Below the pieces are notes generated by a model. It saw nothing but the letters and a program-made list of their open reading frames with translations, was not told where the DNA came from and did no database searches. The position numbers were made by a program, and so were the translations under genes. From contig OZ010790.1 of the NCBI GenBank assembly GCA_963932465.1, positions 97,494,363 to 97,558,362 on the forward strand: a stretch of 64,000 nt of DNA, in the 5' to 3' direction. Positions 1 to 11,192 of the stretch are shown piece by piece; within the stretch, counting starts at the first letter, position 1, and the number at the start of each line of letters is the position of its first letter. This DNA is from Maratus speciosus (taxonomy: Eukaryota > Arthropoda > Arachnida > Araneae > Salticidae).

Positions 1-1846
1 GGAGAATAATAAAAAAAACTTTAATGATATTGACTTTTTATAATACACAAGAAATTTTTACACAGTACAAAAATTCAAACGTTTACAAATCTTCTTCATT
101 TGAACTTTTGAATAATTGGTGACAGTTAACTAGTTTTTCTGTTTTCTGATTACCTAACTTATTACGAAGTTTACTTTGAACAAGGCCAAAAATTGGAAAA
201 AGACGCTTAACTGACGCAGAACTGGCAGGCAATAAATTTAACAATACATTATACAGTAGAACCCCGCTAATCCGAAATTCCGGTTAATCCTAACCGATTT
301 TATTTTCAGAAATTAAACAGATCAACTGAAAAGATTAACTTATGAAATTTTCTGGATTACAGGATGATTGTCGTGGAAAACGTGTAGAAGTTAGAATTAA
401 ATAAAAAATGGCAATAAAGCATGTTATTTATTCTTTAAACAGCTTGAATAGAATAAAAAAGTACTCAATAATATTACTTATGTACACGAATATAAAATGT
501 AAACATGTACTGCAAGCCTACCCGTAGAAGCCATCTTTAAAATATCTCGAATATCAGTTTGTTTGCCAGCGAGTATAATTTTTTTTTAATTTGCAAAAAG
601 AAATCATATGATAAAAATTAATTTTTCTTTCCAATAGTTTTATTTCACAAATTATCTAAAAAAATTTTTTTAATTCCTCTTTCGTCGACGTGGTGACTGA
701 GCTATAGATTCTCGATTTTGAACCGTTTGTAATGAGTTGTTAGGTAATTCCTCATTCTGAAATTCCATTGGATTATTATAAAAATCTTTAGGAGTCATTA
801 AACAAGGAATACCATTTTTTTTTTTTTTTTTTTTTTTCGAAAGGTGCCGGATTAGAGGATGTTTACTGTACTACTGAGAACTTATAACTTACATTTTTTA
901 GCATGCATCTTTTCCTTTTCTATTTTTATCAGAATTTCTTGTGATCCGAATTTTTTGTAATCCAAACAGGCACTGGTCCCAATTAGTTTGGATTAGCGGG
1001 GTTCTACAATAGTAACAAAAATCTTGCTTCAGAAGACCAATTGATTTTTCAGCTTTTTTTCCATTATTTTCCACCATTTAGATGGGGTCAATAAATCTGT
1101 GACACTAGGATGTAACATTAATTTTGAATAATATTCATTATCTGTTATTTGTAATGACATTAACAGTATTACATAATCACTATTAATGCTCCTTAGCCAT
1201 TCTAAAGCCAATTCTTCTTCGGTGCTTGACAATTTTCTCCCTTTATATTTGGGGTGAGCTAGATAAGCTATCATACGAACAGGTGTAATACATTGATTAT
1301 ATCATTTTGGGATTGAATCTTTGCATGAAGCAAGTACTTCATCTTCCAGTAAAAATAACTAAATATGTACAACTTCTCCTAGACAACAATTATCCCTTTG
1401 AAAATTATCCAGTGCAGTAGATACTAAGCACAGTTGCTGTTGAAGATTTATAGTTTCCATATAAAGTACTGCATCATTCATTGTCTTGATGATATCTTTA
1501 TCAATGTCATTTTTGTGTTCAATGCATATTTCTGGTATTATATAATTCTTTAAAAAAAACTATCAATGCAATCATTTTGACTGTTCCATCGTGTAGAATT
1601 TGGCAGTTTTGGCATTACACCTTTTTTTTCTAACAGTCATCCTGAAGGCTGATGATGATTCCTAAAGTACCGCAAGTACCGCTGAATTTCAACTATTTGT
1701 TTTAATATTACTCTTGGTGAAACATAATTGTCTACCAGATTTAAATAATGGGCAGTACAACTATAAACAATCAAGTTTTTTTCCCGTAGATTTTTACTCC
1801 ATCGCTCTTCAAATCTGTTTTCCAAGTTTTTTCGTGTTAAGACCAT
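1..1846 (-). pseudogene. hAT-family transposase relic, split by a MITE
   Basis: Read on the minus strand from 1846 towards 1, broken frames give hAT transposase blocks in the right order. A C-x2-H-Y-L-N-L motif (RNase H-like core) lies near 1760, the LPNSTRWNSQ block near 1600, and the C-terminal dimerisation block (LPASSASVKRLF, then KLRNKLG) lies in 1-253. Stops and frameshifts occur near 1630, 1350 and 1310, so the gene is dead. The coding stretch is cut at 1010/253 by a TA-flanked MITE, and the dimerisation block continues on the other side. hAT transposases cut and paste DNA in the nucleus. The 5' part and the element ends are not visible, and no TSD was found. Family call is firm; function is lost. 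Confidence 0.82.
254..1009. mobile_element. Tigger/pogo-type MITE inserted in the hAT relic
   Basis: The left end reads CAGTAGAACCCCGCTAATCC after TA (252-253). The right end reads GGATTAGCGGGGTTCTAC just before 1008. These are inverted repeats typical of TcMar-Tigger elements, which duplicate TA. The last two bases at the right end have drifted. About 756 bp, no coding capacity; it contains a 22-base T run near 820. It interrupts the hAT transposase, so it is younger than that relic. Confidence 0.85.
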
Positions 1847-1889
1847 TTTCTATATTACTCATTCACTTAGATTCACTCATTCATTCCCA

Positions 1890-2770
1890 TACTTAAAATT
1901 CAAATACAGTTGCTTTCTGGTGGTATATGCAAATATTTGAAAACCCTCAATTTCAAGCACAATAATTAAAATTAAATAATGTTTCTAACATTTATTAAAC
2001 AATGTATCTTCAAGCATAATAAAATATATAAACATACAGGATACATGTGTTACATATTGTTACTTTGTAGAAAAGAATAAATTTTACTTTCTCCAAAAAA
2101 CAAATGCAGGTTTAATGTATATCAATTTTATTATATTTGAAATAGCGCAACAGAATTAAAATACACTGCAATCTTTTTTTTTTTTTTTTTTCATCGACTA
2201 TTATGTAATGGAATTTTTTTGTGTGGCCCTGTAAATGAATAATAAAAGATTTTCACAATGGGTGCAGATTCCCAAAATCTGAAAGGAGCCAGTGGCTCCT
2301 AAACCCCAAAAATCCAATGGCCACATTGTGGAACAAATGCATGAAAACAATAGTGTTTATATGAAAATTAAAAAAAAAAAAAACTAAACAAAAAACTTAG
2401 CAATTCAAAGTGAAAAATGTAATATACATACACATGTACAACAAAACACAAACTAATTACATCAAATGTGTATTATTTAATTGAATCATAAAAATCTTTA
2501 AATTTAAATATTAAGTATAATATCAATGTTAAACTATGTATACTCAGAATGTAAAGACACAGTTTAAAAAAAAAATGTATAAGGCAACAGTCAGAGTTGT
2601 ATAATATAGACACACGCGCACACACCGTGCATGGAAAAATTTCCGCAAAATTCGGAACTTTGCGGAAAATTTTTCAGAAAAAAAAAAACTTAATTTTTAT
2701 TCTTGTAACTTAAAAAAAAAAAAAAACGAAAAATTAAAAATTAAAAATATTCTCCAATTTTATGTACAAT
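1890..2770. other. AT-rich spacer, no gene seen
   Basis: No convincing reading frame or element boundary. It contains a T run near 2175, an A run near 2370, and a short perfect-looking hairpin at 2630-2685 built on ATTTCCGCAAA and its complement. Simple A/T tracts dominate. Confidence 0.5.
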
Positions 2771-2879
2771 TTATTTATTGTTTGTCAGGGATGATTCTGT
2801 TTCGAGTTTTCCGAAAATTTAAGGCATTCGGTTCTGAAAATTTAAAAAAATCAGTCATCAGTACGAAAATTCAGACATA

Positions 2880-3690
2880 AAAAAAAAATATCACTGAAAA
2901 ATATTGCGAATTTCAACAAATGGTCGCCGAAAAAAAAAAAACAATTTCATCAATCGTTCACAGAAAAAATCACCAATTTCATAAAAGCATTGCAAAAAAA
3001 CACGAATTTCGTCAAAGGACAACGGAAAAACACGAATATCTTCAAAGGATCGTGAAAAAAATAATAATAATTTCAAAGAATCATAGAAAAAACAAATTTT
3101 GTCAAAGGAGCGCAGGAAAAAACGAATTTCGTAAAAAACCCAAATTTTGTCATAGGATCGCGAAAAAAACGCAAATTTCGTAAAAGAATAGCAGAAAAAA
3201 ACTAATTTCGTCAAAGGATCGCGGAAAAAATACAAATTTCATCAAAGGGCCACGGAAAAAGTGCGAATTTTGTCAAAGGATCACAAAAAACACTAATTTC
3301 ATGAAAAGATCGCTGAAAAAACATGAATTTCGTCAAAGAATCTCAGAAAAAACGCAAATTTCGTAAAAAGAGTGCAGGAAAAAAAAAACGAACTGCGTAA
3401 AAGCATAGCAGAAAATGCACACATTTTGTCAAAGGATCGCGGAAAAAACTAATTTCATCAAAGGATCGAGAAAAAAACGTGATTTTCGTCAAAAGATCGC
3501 AAAAAAAACACAAATTTCGTCAAAAGATCGCAGAAAAAATGTGAATTCCGTCAAAAGATCGCGAAAAAAAATGGGAATTTTGTCACATGATTGTGGAAAA
3601 AACGGGAATTTTGTCAAATGATTGCGGAAAAAACTGGAATTTCGTCAAATGATCGCGGAAAAAACAGGAATTTCGTCAAAGGGCGGCAGT
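2880..3690 (+). repeat. 30-31 bp minisatellite, locus 1 (about 26 units)
   Basis: Tandem units in which AAATTTCGTC, AAAGGATCGC and GGAAAAAACGC follow each other at a 30-31 base period, with many substitutions. The preceding 110 bases (2780-2890) resemble the sequence before the array at 34660, so the same repeat-bearing unit is present. The array ends at 3689, directly followed by coding sequence related to the C-terminus of the transposase-like protein at 40978-42400. The open frames across it arise because the unit has few stop codons, not because it is a gene. Confidence 0.9.
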
Positions 3691-3864
3691 AAAAACTCAT
3701 TTGATTCTTTAATGACGATACCCATGAATGGACCTCTCCCTATAAAATGTGATTCAGTTGTTTCAGAAGCACTGCCACATTATTTCTGTAAACAGAGTGA
3801 CTGGCATTTTGTGCAAAGAGGTCACAATATTGGGTTGTTTCTAAATGCATCGACAAAAGAATTG
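3690..3864 (+). pseudogene. C-terminal exon of a transposase-like protein
   Basis: The translated stretch contains MNGPLP, a SVVSEALPHYF helix and the motif SDWHFVQRG. It lines up with the C-terminus of the protein encoded at 40978-42400 (NGPPSGHKSV ... FQRHFLHKSD) in the same order. The stretch is preceded by GGCGGCAG, which could be a splice acceptor, and followed by GTAAGA at 3865, a good donor, so it may be an exon. It lies immediately downstream, in the same sense, of a minisatellite also found at the other locus. The remainder of the gene is not visible here. The protein family is not firmly identified. Confidence 0.55.
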
Positions 3865-4202
3865 GTAAGAATTTACCATTTCTTAACATGGATTTTCAGC
3901 TTTATTATTTTTTTTTTTTTAACCAAAACAATTATTATTATCAATTAATTTTTAATGCAAAATGGTAATTATTTTAAAACTATTGTTTTTAATTCATGTT
4001 GTCAAAATAATATACCACATTATTTTATTAAAGAACATTAAATTAATTTGCAGAAAATTTTTGACCCAATATTTGTGTGTGCAGAAAGTTTTTGGTTTTA
4101 TACAAGTCTGGCAACAGTTTGCTGTGTTGAACAGGTCATTCTGAAATATTATTAAGAATAATAAAGTTTGATTTGTGTTTTGGTTTTGTATTACACAATA
4201 AA

Positions 4203-5025
4203 AACCTCTGCAATCCAAACTAATTGGGACCACAGCCCGTTCAGATTCGCTGCTTTTTCAGATTAACCGAACAATAAATTATTATAGTAATGCAAATTAA
4301 AAATTATTTTTATTAACACGTTTGCTGCCATCTACGAGAATACTCGTAGTTAGCAAACTGGGTTTCCTTGTCATCTACGAGATAACTCGTTATTGATCTT
4401 CTTATCTAAATCACCAATTACGAGCATAGTGTCATAGAAAATAGCTGCAATGTTTCATTTGCCAACAACGAGCATACTCTTGTGAATTTATTTGTTGCTA
4501 AAAGTAATTTGTCATATATATATATTTAAAAAATAAAACAGAAAATAATTTAAAAGCACTAAGCTGCAGATATGATCTTGGCATGTATGAACAGATGCAC
4601 CATCTCAGCTTTAGCAGCGAACGTGTTAAACTACATAATGCATAATAATTAAATTATATATTTACATAATAAATATTTAACTTAATAAATACAGTACTTT
4701 AGACAATCATAATGGTTTACAAGTATATTGTACGTACTGTATTATAAAAAGTGACTGATTCCATGCAATTAAACATTAGTAATTGAAATTTTTTGCATAT
4801 CGATAAGCAACTGATTGTACTGGTAATTGTATTTCATTTATACGTAGCTACATAATTATTATATGTTTTGTATTACTTTGTGGAAACTTATAAATATTCT
4901 TAGTAAAATTTGTTCCTGAACCATTTTTTTTAATGCTCAAATAAAAATTTTTTTTCTTCATTAACTTTTTCGGTTTGGATTATCCGAAATTTCAGATTAA
5001 TGGGGATTGGATTGGCAAGGACGTA
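4203..5025. mobile_element. Degraded Tigger-like element
   Basis: The left end (CAATCCAAACTAATTGGGAC, near 4211) is the reverse complement of the inner right end of the MITE at 254-1009. The right part (TCGGTTTGGATTATCCGAAA, near 4970) matches the same family. Ends are eroded and coordinates approximate. No coding sequence. It hosts a TTAA-flanked MITE. Confidence 0.55.
4313..4629. mobile_element. TTAA-flanked MITE (piggyBac-like)
   Basis: Starts TTAACACGTTTGCTGCCA and ends with the near-perfect complement (AGCAGCGAACGTGTTAA); TTAA flanks both ends as in piggyBac elements. Length 317 bp. Inside are several copies of TACGAG-containing words (ATCTACGAG, AACGAGCATA), possibly transposase-binding repeats. 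No coding sequence. Nested in the degraded Tigger element. Confidence 0.8.
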
Positions 5026-5029
5026 TAGT

Positions 5030-5957
5030 TAAACTATTCTTTTTCCAAAAAATAACTATTATGCAAAATTACATTGAATTAAAAACTCAATCTGTTAAAA
5101 TGTTATCATTTGTCAGTAGTATTGTCTGCAATTAAAGTTTTAAAGTAAACTTTAAATTAAAATTTATACAAAACTTATTTTTTCTCCATTAAATTTTATA
5201 TTAAACTAGCTGACCTGCCCGGCGTTGCCCTGGTCCATGATAATATTCTTAAATGAACCTTAAATTTGTATTATTTGTTGTCCTGGTCCGTATATCGACC
5301 AGGGTCTGAAACAAGTCTAAAATTAGGTAGCAGAGTAAAAATAGTAAAGCTGGGCAAAGTATGGCATAGACCTGAACTAATAGTAAGTGGCAAGGTATGT
5401 AAAGGTAGATAAGAACAGAGAAGAAGCAGTATTTAAGTTTTTCATGAAACTAACGTTTATTCATCAGAAATAAACAAAATTAAATAAAATAAACAAGTAC
5501 ATATATTAAGAGTAAAATCAAATAAAGTTAAAGACATGTTAATGACAATGACACCATAACAATTCAGTATTGCATTATATTGCAGCATATATACTATCCG
5601 AGTCAAAATGTAAATTATGATATGCAGTAAAATAAGTAGACAAATATTCACTCACATTTTGTTGAGGCAAACCACCACATCACCAAAACATTTTAAAAAA
5701 GTATCACCGTACCTCCGTACTTCATTGAAGATTTGATGACAATAAGAGATAAATGTCGACGGCATTAAGTGACACACGATGGTAACAAAATCTCAAAAAA
5801 AGATGCACAATTTATCCAGCAAAATAAAGTTAATATCACAGCTTGAAAAATATTACATTTCAGATTCGGTAAAGTCTGTGGCTCGCTGCACTATTTTTGA
5901 AAAACTATGAAGCTTATCCTTCATTACTTATTCATAAAGATAAGTCCTAAGACAACA
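5030..5957. other. Non-coding stretch, possible part of an LTR
   Basis: No gene. It contains CTAGCTGACCTGCCCGGC at 5215, a word common at the edges of dispersed arthropod repeats, then TGTTGTCCTGGTCC near 5278. On the minus strand this stretch and 7265-7800 form one sequence once the hAT between them is removed. That sequence has a TATA-like TAGTATTTAAAGG near 7520, as in an LTR promoter. I found no second LTR and no TSD, so this stays a suspicion. Confidence 0.25.
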
Positions 5958-5965
5958 TTTAAATA

Positions 5966-7256
5966 CAGGGTTGTCATTTTTGCCGGCAAAAAGGTATTTT
6001 TGCCAGGACAGTGGCAAAAACTGGAAAAAACCAGGGCAAAAATGGAAAAAACCGGCAAAAATGGCAAATTCTTATTTGTCTTTAATGTGTAATAAAATCT
6101 ATAAGCTAATAAGGATAATGATGGTATAAACAATTAAATTTAATAACATATAATTTAATATTTTTTTTAATTTGCTAATTAATAAATGTAATTAAATATT
6201 TTTATCTATTTTAAATCTTTATAAAATAGGTGTGATTCAGTCTAATACTTAGGAATTTAAGAACCAAATTAAAAATCAGATATCTAATTTCCTTTTTCTT
6301 AAAGTATTTTGTCAGCCATTAATATTTTTTTAATTATCAAAAGGTTTTATATAACTTTGCTACTTTTGTTTTATGTAATGACTCTTAAAATATGTAAATA
6401 TTTGTCTTTGGTACTAATTTATAATTATATAGCTGATGAAACTAGTCTGTTATATCTTATGTTATTAATTTCGAGCTAAAAGAAAAACCCTTCTCTAATT
6501 CATATTTTGCAGAAGAAGCAATTAGTAGAGTCAGTGCTTATAATTGGTGGTGAAGTATCGAAAAAGCTTGTGAGTTTTCAAAAGCCTTCTGTTCATCAGT
6601 TGCACACCTTCAAATATGTCCAACAAGTAGTGCTGCTATTGAAAGATTTTTTTCAAATTTTTCATTTGTGCAAACTAAAATTCGAAATAAACTGTCAACA
6701 AATACTCTATCTAAACTAGTTTATTGTTATGCTATGCAAAAACAGCAAAAATTAGGTTGTGATGGAGATATCACTGAATTATTTAAAAATGAATAGTGTT
6801 CTGCTTTAATATAATTTTATATTAAAAAATTGAATTTAGAATATAATTGTTTATTTGAATTTCTAACACATATAAACACAAATGCTTTACTCATTTAGAA
6901 CCTCCACAATTCTATTATGTGAATAATAATTAATAATTGTATAAACATGAATAAATAATAAAGTTTTCTGTTTATTTATATAAAATTAGTATTTTATTTC
7001 ATTTATAATTTTGTTATAAAAGTGTTATTTCATAAAATGCATAATTATACTTATTTAACTTCAAAAATAAATTTAGAATATTGATTTTTTAACTATTGTT
7101 TTTTGTTTTCTTTCATGAAATTTTATTTTTTCTCTTTTTCTGGGAAAAAAATTAAATGGACAGCCTATTTTTGCCACCACTTTGGCAAAAACCTATTTTT
7201 GCCGGGACGGTTTTAACCAGGTTTTTTCCGCCTATGGCAAAAACTTGCCAACCCTG
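5966..7256 (+). mobile_element. Non-autonomous hAT element with TSD TTTAAATA
   Basis: Starts CAGGGTTGTCATTTTTGCCG and ends GGCAAAAACTTGCCAACCCTG-like. The 8-bp duplication TTTAAATA lies at 5958-5965 and 7257-7264. Both subterminal regions repeat the words TTTTTGCC and GGCAAAAA many times. It encloses the last part of a hAT transposase gene (6614-6796). Confidence 0.93.
6614..6796 (+). pseudogene. hAT transposase C-terminal fragment
   Basis: A 60-codon frame ending in TAG reads ICPTSSAAIERFFSNF, then IRNKLSTNTLSKLVYCY. This is the hAT C-terminal dimerisation domain: P-T/A-S-S-A-x-x-E-R, then R-N-x-L. It ends 460 bp before the element's right end, as expected for a gene read on the plus strand. 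Upstream (6500-6613) is open in another frame but not recognisable, so the catalytic part is deleted or eroded. The element depends on a related transposase elsewhere. Confidence 0.85.
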
Positions 7257-7264
7257 TTTAAATA

Positions 7265-8940
7265 TTTACGAAAAACGATGTTTTAAAAGATGACTTGAAC
7301 ATTTAAAGATATCATTTTTTAAACTTTAACAGCTGGCGAGAGGTTTCATTAAAATTATAATTCAAAACTATTAGAAACCATTTCGAAGTAATATGCAACT
7401 AAAGAAGCAACAATAAAATACAAAACTCAAACTTGAAACGAACGAAACACGAACACAAACGAACAAAAACTAACACAACCAGCTAAGACACATGAACAGA
7501 GACTAACGTCCCTTTAAATACTATCCAATTATAAGCACATGTCTACCGGCGAAAACGACCACTTCTTACAAAACACACGTTCAGCGGAGTTGAGCAGCAC
7601 ACGTACTGCTGCATGGAAAAACTAATCTTCAACTCCAGAACGGGAGAAATGCGATCGCAGTGCGTTCGAGTTGCGTGGAAGAATGGATTACGAGACAGGA
7701 ATGATTGGAATTGAACGAGTCGATGATGTGGATCGATTCTCAATCGAATCGTAAAACGAATAATTAAACCACGTTTACGGTGGAAAGAAAACAGGTAAGT
7801 AAAATATGAATAGATATAGGGATAAACTAAAAGGAATAAAGGTAATGAAACGTAAGTAGAATGTTAGAATGAACTTATTTGAAAAGTAAAAATGTGAAAT
7901 GATTGAAATAAAGTATTTAACTCAAAAAGGTATAAACGTCAAGGAAAATAGGGCTAAAATTATTTAATCTGCACTGAATGCGATGCAAACTCTGTTAGTT
8001 CCAATTTCCACTGCCATGTGGCGAGCTGTGTTCTTAACAAACCTATATCCAAACGAAACTCCGTTATTCAAATTTTCCTTAGATATATTACTCGAGGGAG
8101 TAGCAGTATCAAATAAGAATTCAAAAAATTTGCAGAAAAACCTTTAGTTCCACCGTCCACTGCCAGGGGTCCCAATATGTTTAATATGAACATCCGAAAC
8201 GGGTCCCCTGCAGCTGTGGCACCGTAAATCAGGCATGCTGTGCACGCTCTACAAAATCTGTTAGTTCCAATTTCCATGCCCGTTGCCGCATTTTGTTCTA
8301 AACAAACCTTTTTCATATGGTCTAATTGCTATATTTAATCGAAAGTACTTCTCCCTCCCCCCCTCCCTGTCTCAGCAAATATAACAAATACTACAAAATA
8401 TGTCTTGCATGGAAAAGTGATTGCCTTATTTTTCCTTTAAAAAATCGATTTCACAGACAGTTGTCTATGCTCAAATGATTTCAGATAAAATCGCACGATA
8501 ATTTAAAATTGTTAATTAAAAAATACGCATAAATGTGTTAATTTCAAATTGATAAATGCAATATTTAAAATAATTCTATAGAGCTGCAAAATTGCAAAAA
8601 TTCTATAGAGCAGCAAAATTGCCTAGTCTCTTTAGTCACATGTTACTTTAAAATAATTTAGAGTCCCGCTCGAAAAACGCATCTCATTGAGAGAGAATTT
8701 ATTCTGCGGTTTCATAAAAATCTATGTTTTTGTTGAATTATGAATACTTTTCCATTCTTTTAATTTGTGGTTTTTAATTAATTTCTCAACTAATTATGAG
8801 AAATTTAAAATTCTGAAGCTTAGGTACACCCTGAGAGGCCTTTGACTTTCCTCACAAAAATTTTGAGCCTCGTACATGCCATAGATTTTGCTAGCTATCA
8901 CAGGCACACACACACAGAGTGATTTGTTCTTTTATTACTT
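7265..8940. other. Non-coding stretch
   Basis: The part to about 7800 is richer in GC than its surroundings and may be the promoter half of the LTR suspected at 5030-5957. At 7990-8040 and 8240-8300 a related 50-base segment (TGTTAGTTCCAATTTCCA) occurs twice in the same orientation. No gene or element ends were recognised. Confidence 0.35.
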
Positions 8941-9354
8941 CAGGGTTCCTACACCATTCTGGTAAAAAATTTCCCTGACCTTTCTCAATAAAAATCCGGC
9001 TTATATGTTGTTGTAAAACCCTCCATAACAGACAACTTTAATCTAGATAAAAGCTAAAAAAAAGTATGTGCTGTATGAATTTCCGATTTTTAATTATTTT
9101 TCATATTATTCACCTACAGGTCTAATTTTTATTTACAATTATTTATAAGAGAGTCCATTGAAATTTATTTAAGAAGTTCAGGAGTTTGTAACGATACATT
9201 ATCTTTTCGTATCCCGAATTTATGGGTTGAATAGTTGAACAACTTACGGCGTCGCGACATAGAGAGAACACGAGCAATCGCGAAAATGTAGGGCGCATTA
9301 TATGATTACTTGTTTATATTCGATGATGTTTTCATTTTTCATATGCATTTGTGA

Positions 9355-9415
9355 TTTTCTGTTATACATTCTGATGACGACTCCGTAAAAGAGTTGAAAC
9401 ATGTAAATATAGATT
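9355..9415 (+). ncRNA. Hammerhead-ribozyme-like motif
   Basis: CTGATGA at 9371 is followed by GACTC, a 7-base loop and GAGTT, then GAAAC and ATGTA. This is the order of a type I hammerhead core: conserved CUGAUGA, stem II, GAAA, a very short stem III, then a GUA cleavage triplet. Stem I would pair ACATT with AATAT with mismatches, and one C after CUGAUGA is unpaired. Such motifs are known from Penelope-like elements. Read by eye only. Confidence 0.35.
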
Positions 9416-10295
9416 TTTTATTTACTTTTAATGTGTTTTTACAACATCTTTTAAGCAAATAAATATTTTAATATTGTGATATGGTTAGTAGTGGACGTAA
9501 TTTTGACTTACTACTCACACTTATTTTCATTTGTACAAATTTTTAGATTGGATGAATAATTAATTCAAATTTTGTTCATTTACAACCAGGGTTGTTTGGT
9601 TTAAACCAAATGGTTTTTTAGAAAAAACCATGCTGGTTTTTTTTTCATCTGGTTTTTTTCTCTTTTCCCCTAATGTTTGCATTTATTTTACACATTATTG
9701 AAAAATGCAAAATCCAAGTTATGCAGAAGCTACAAGCAAAGCTTTAGAAAAATGATGAATTAATAAGTTTGTAAAGTGACAAGCATTTTTAATCAAACTT
9801 TTCTTATAAGCTTTAAATTCTAAAATTAGCTGGCAAGAAAAAAACAAGTAGTTAGTTTTCTTTCTTCTTTTTTTTTTTTTTTAAGCCTTTTATTTTTAAA
9901 AATAGCCAAAATGGCTCGTTTGAGCTAAAAATACATTTTTACTACTTAGATTGCTTGATTAGTTAAGATTTACTAAGGATTGCATTATGCCTCAATGATG
10001 GCATAATCATAAGTAATTCTCTCCATTGATTACTCTTTGTTTTGTATGCTAATGAATGATTGGCTGTGAGTTTTCTTTGCTGTATGTCTACTGGGTTTAG
10101 TAAGCCTTTGTTTTTCTTGCATTTCTACATTGGGATTGGGGTTTTGCATTATGATTTTATTCTGTTACCATCAGGGTTGGAAGGGTTTAAATCAATTAGT
10201 TAACCAACTGTTTTTCTAGAAAAAATCTAATCTAATATTTTCTCATTTTTGTAATTTAAGTTTTTGAAATTACTGGATATAAATAATTTCTACTT

Positions 10296-10505
10296 TTAAC
10301 AGCTTGAGGGGCAAGGAAAAATGTCTCTAAATATTGAATTCTCACCGGAAAAATCGAAAAATTTTATTTTTTAATAAGGAAAAGCAATTTTTCAACGATT
10401 TTCCTCCAAATTTAAAAATATAAAATTTAGTTAAAATTTTCTGGTGAGAATCTTGTTTTAAATTAGGTGGGATATATTTTATCCTACCGCCCCTCAAGGG
10501 GTTAA
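10296..10505. mobile_element. TTAA-flanked hairpin MITE
   Basis: TTAACAGCTTGAGGGGC at the left and GCCCCTCAAGGGGTTAA at the right, both with TTAA. Inside, ATTCTCACCGGAAAA pairs with TTTTCTGGTGAGAAT, giving a nearly complete hairpin of 210 bp. piggyBac-like by target site. Confidence 0.78.
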
Positions 10506-10785
10506 CAGTCTTATCCCAGCAGTCACCGTGAGACATAGTGAGTCTAGGTTATATTTGTATGCATGCAAAATGCAAATAGCATGTGTTGATGAACATATTT
10601 GAAGCTCTAAAGAGAAAATTTAAAACAGGTGAATTTAGCAAAGATAAAATAGATTAAAAATATTCAATATTTTGAATAAAATATTTTCCTTTGAGAAAAC
10701 GTAGATTATTTATAACAACATAAAATGTGCTTTAAGATGTCAAGCTGTAAAAGAAAATTTTCTTGATTGGGGAGATTATCTTTTA

Positions 10786-11192
10786 GGGCTGTTCTCAACA
10801 AGCACTAAACACTTTGACAGATGTACAAATTCATTTTTTAACAGAAAGATATAAAATTGGAAGCCCTGACTATGGAAGCTATTTGGAATCGAACTGTGTT
10901 TTCTATTTTTGATAAGTTAATTACCTATTGAGTTATGAGCAATTTTGATCAATGGGCAAAGGTGATATGTTTATAACCTTCCTTGAGTGGTTATTCTTCT
11001 TTTGTGTGGAAATTCAGTTCAAAACGCCCACTTTGACAACATTTTCTGAAAGATGTTTGGGAAAAAAAAATGGAAAACACCATTTGATTACATAGTATCT
11101 GAACAACAGCATCTGCTAGTTTCATGCATTTCCGAACAAAAATAAATTAAAACTTATGTCATAAAGTTGCCCTTTCGGATTTGAGAACAGCC
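10786..11192. mobile_element. MITE with GGGCTGTTCTCAA ends
   Basis: GGGCTGTTCTCAA at 10786 and TTGAGAACAGCC at 11181 are inverted. TTTA flanks both sides and could be a 4-bp duplication. Inside is AAAACGCCCACTTTGACA, whose complement recurs in the tandem repeat at 18008-18440. Confidence 0.6.

Noticed and set aside
2880..3690. Regular direct repeats considered as a CRISPR array
   Set aside because: Units are contiguous, without unique spacers, in a eukaryotic genome.
8068..8316. 82-codon minus-strand frame
   Set aside because: No recognisable domain; it overlaps a direct repeat of non-coding sequence.
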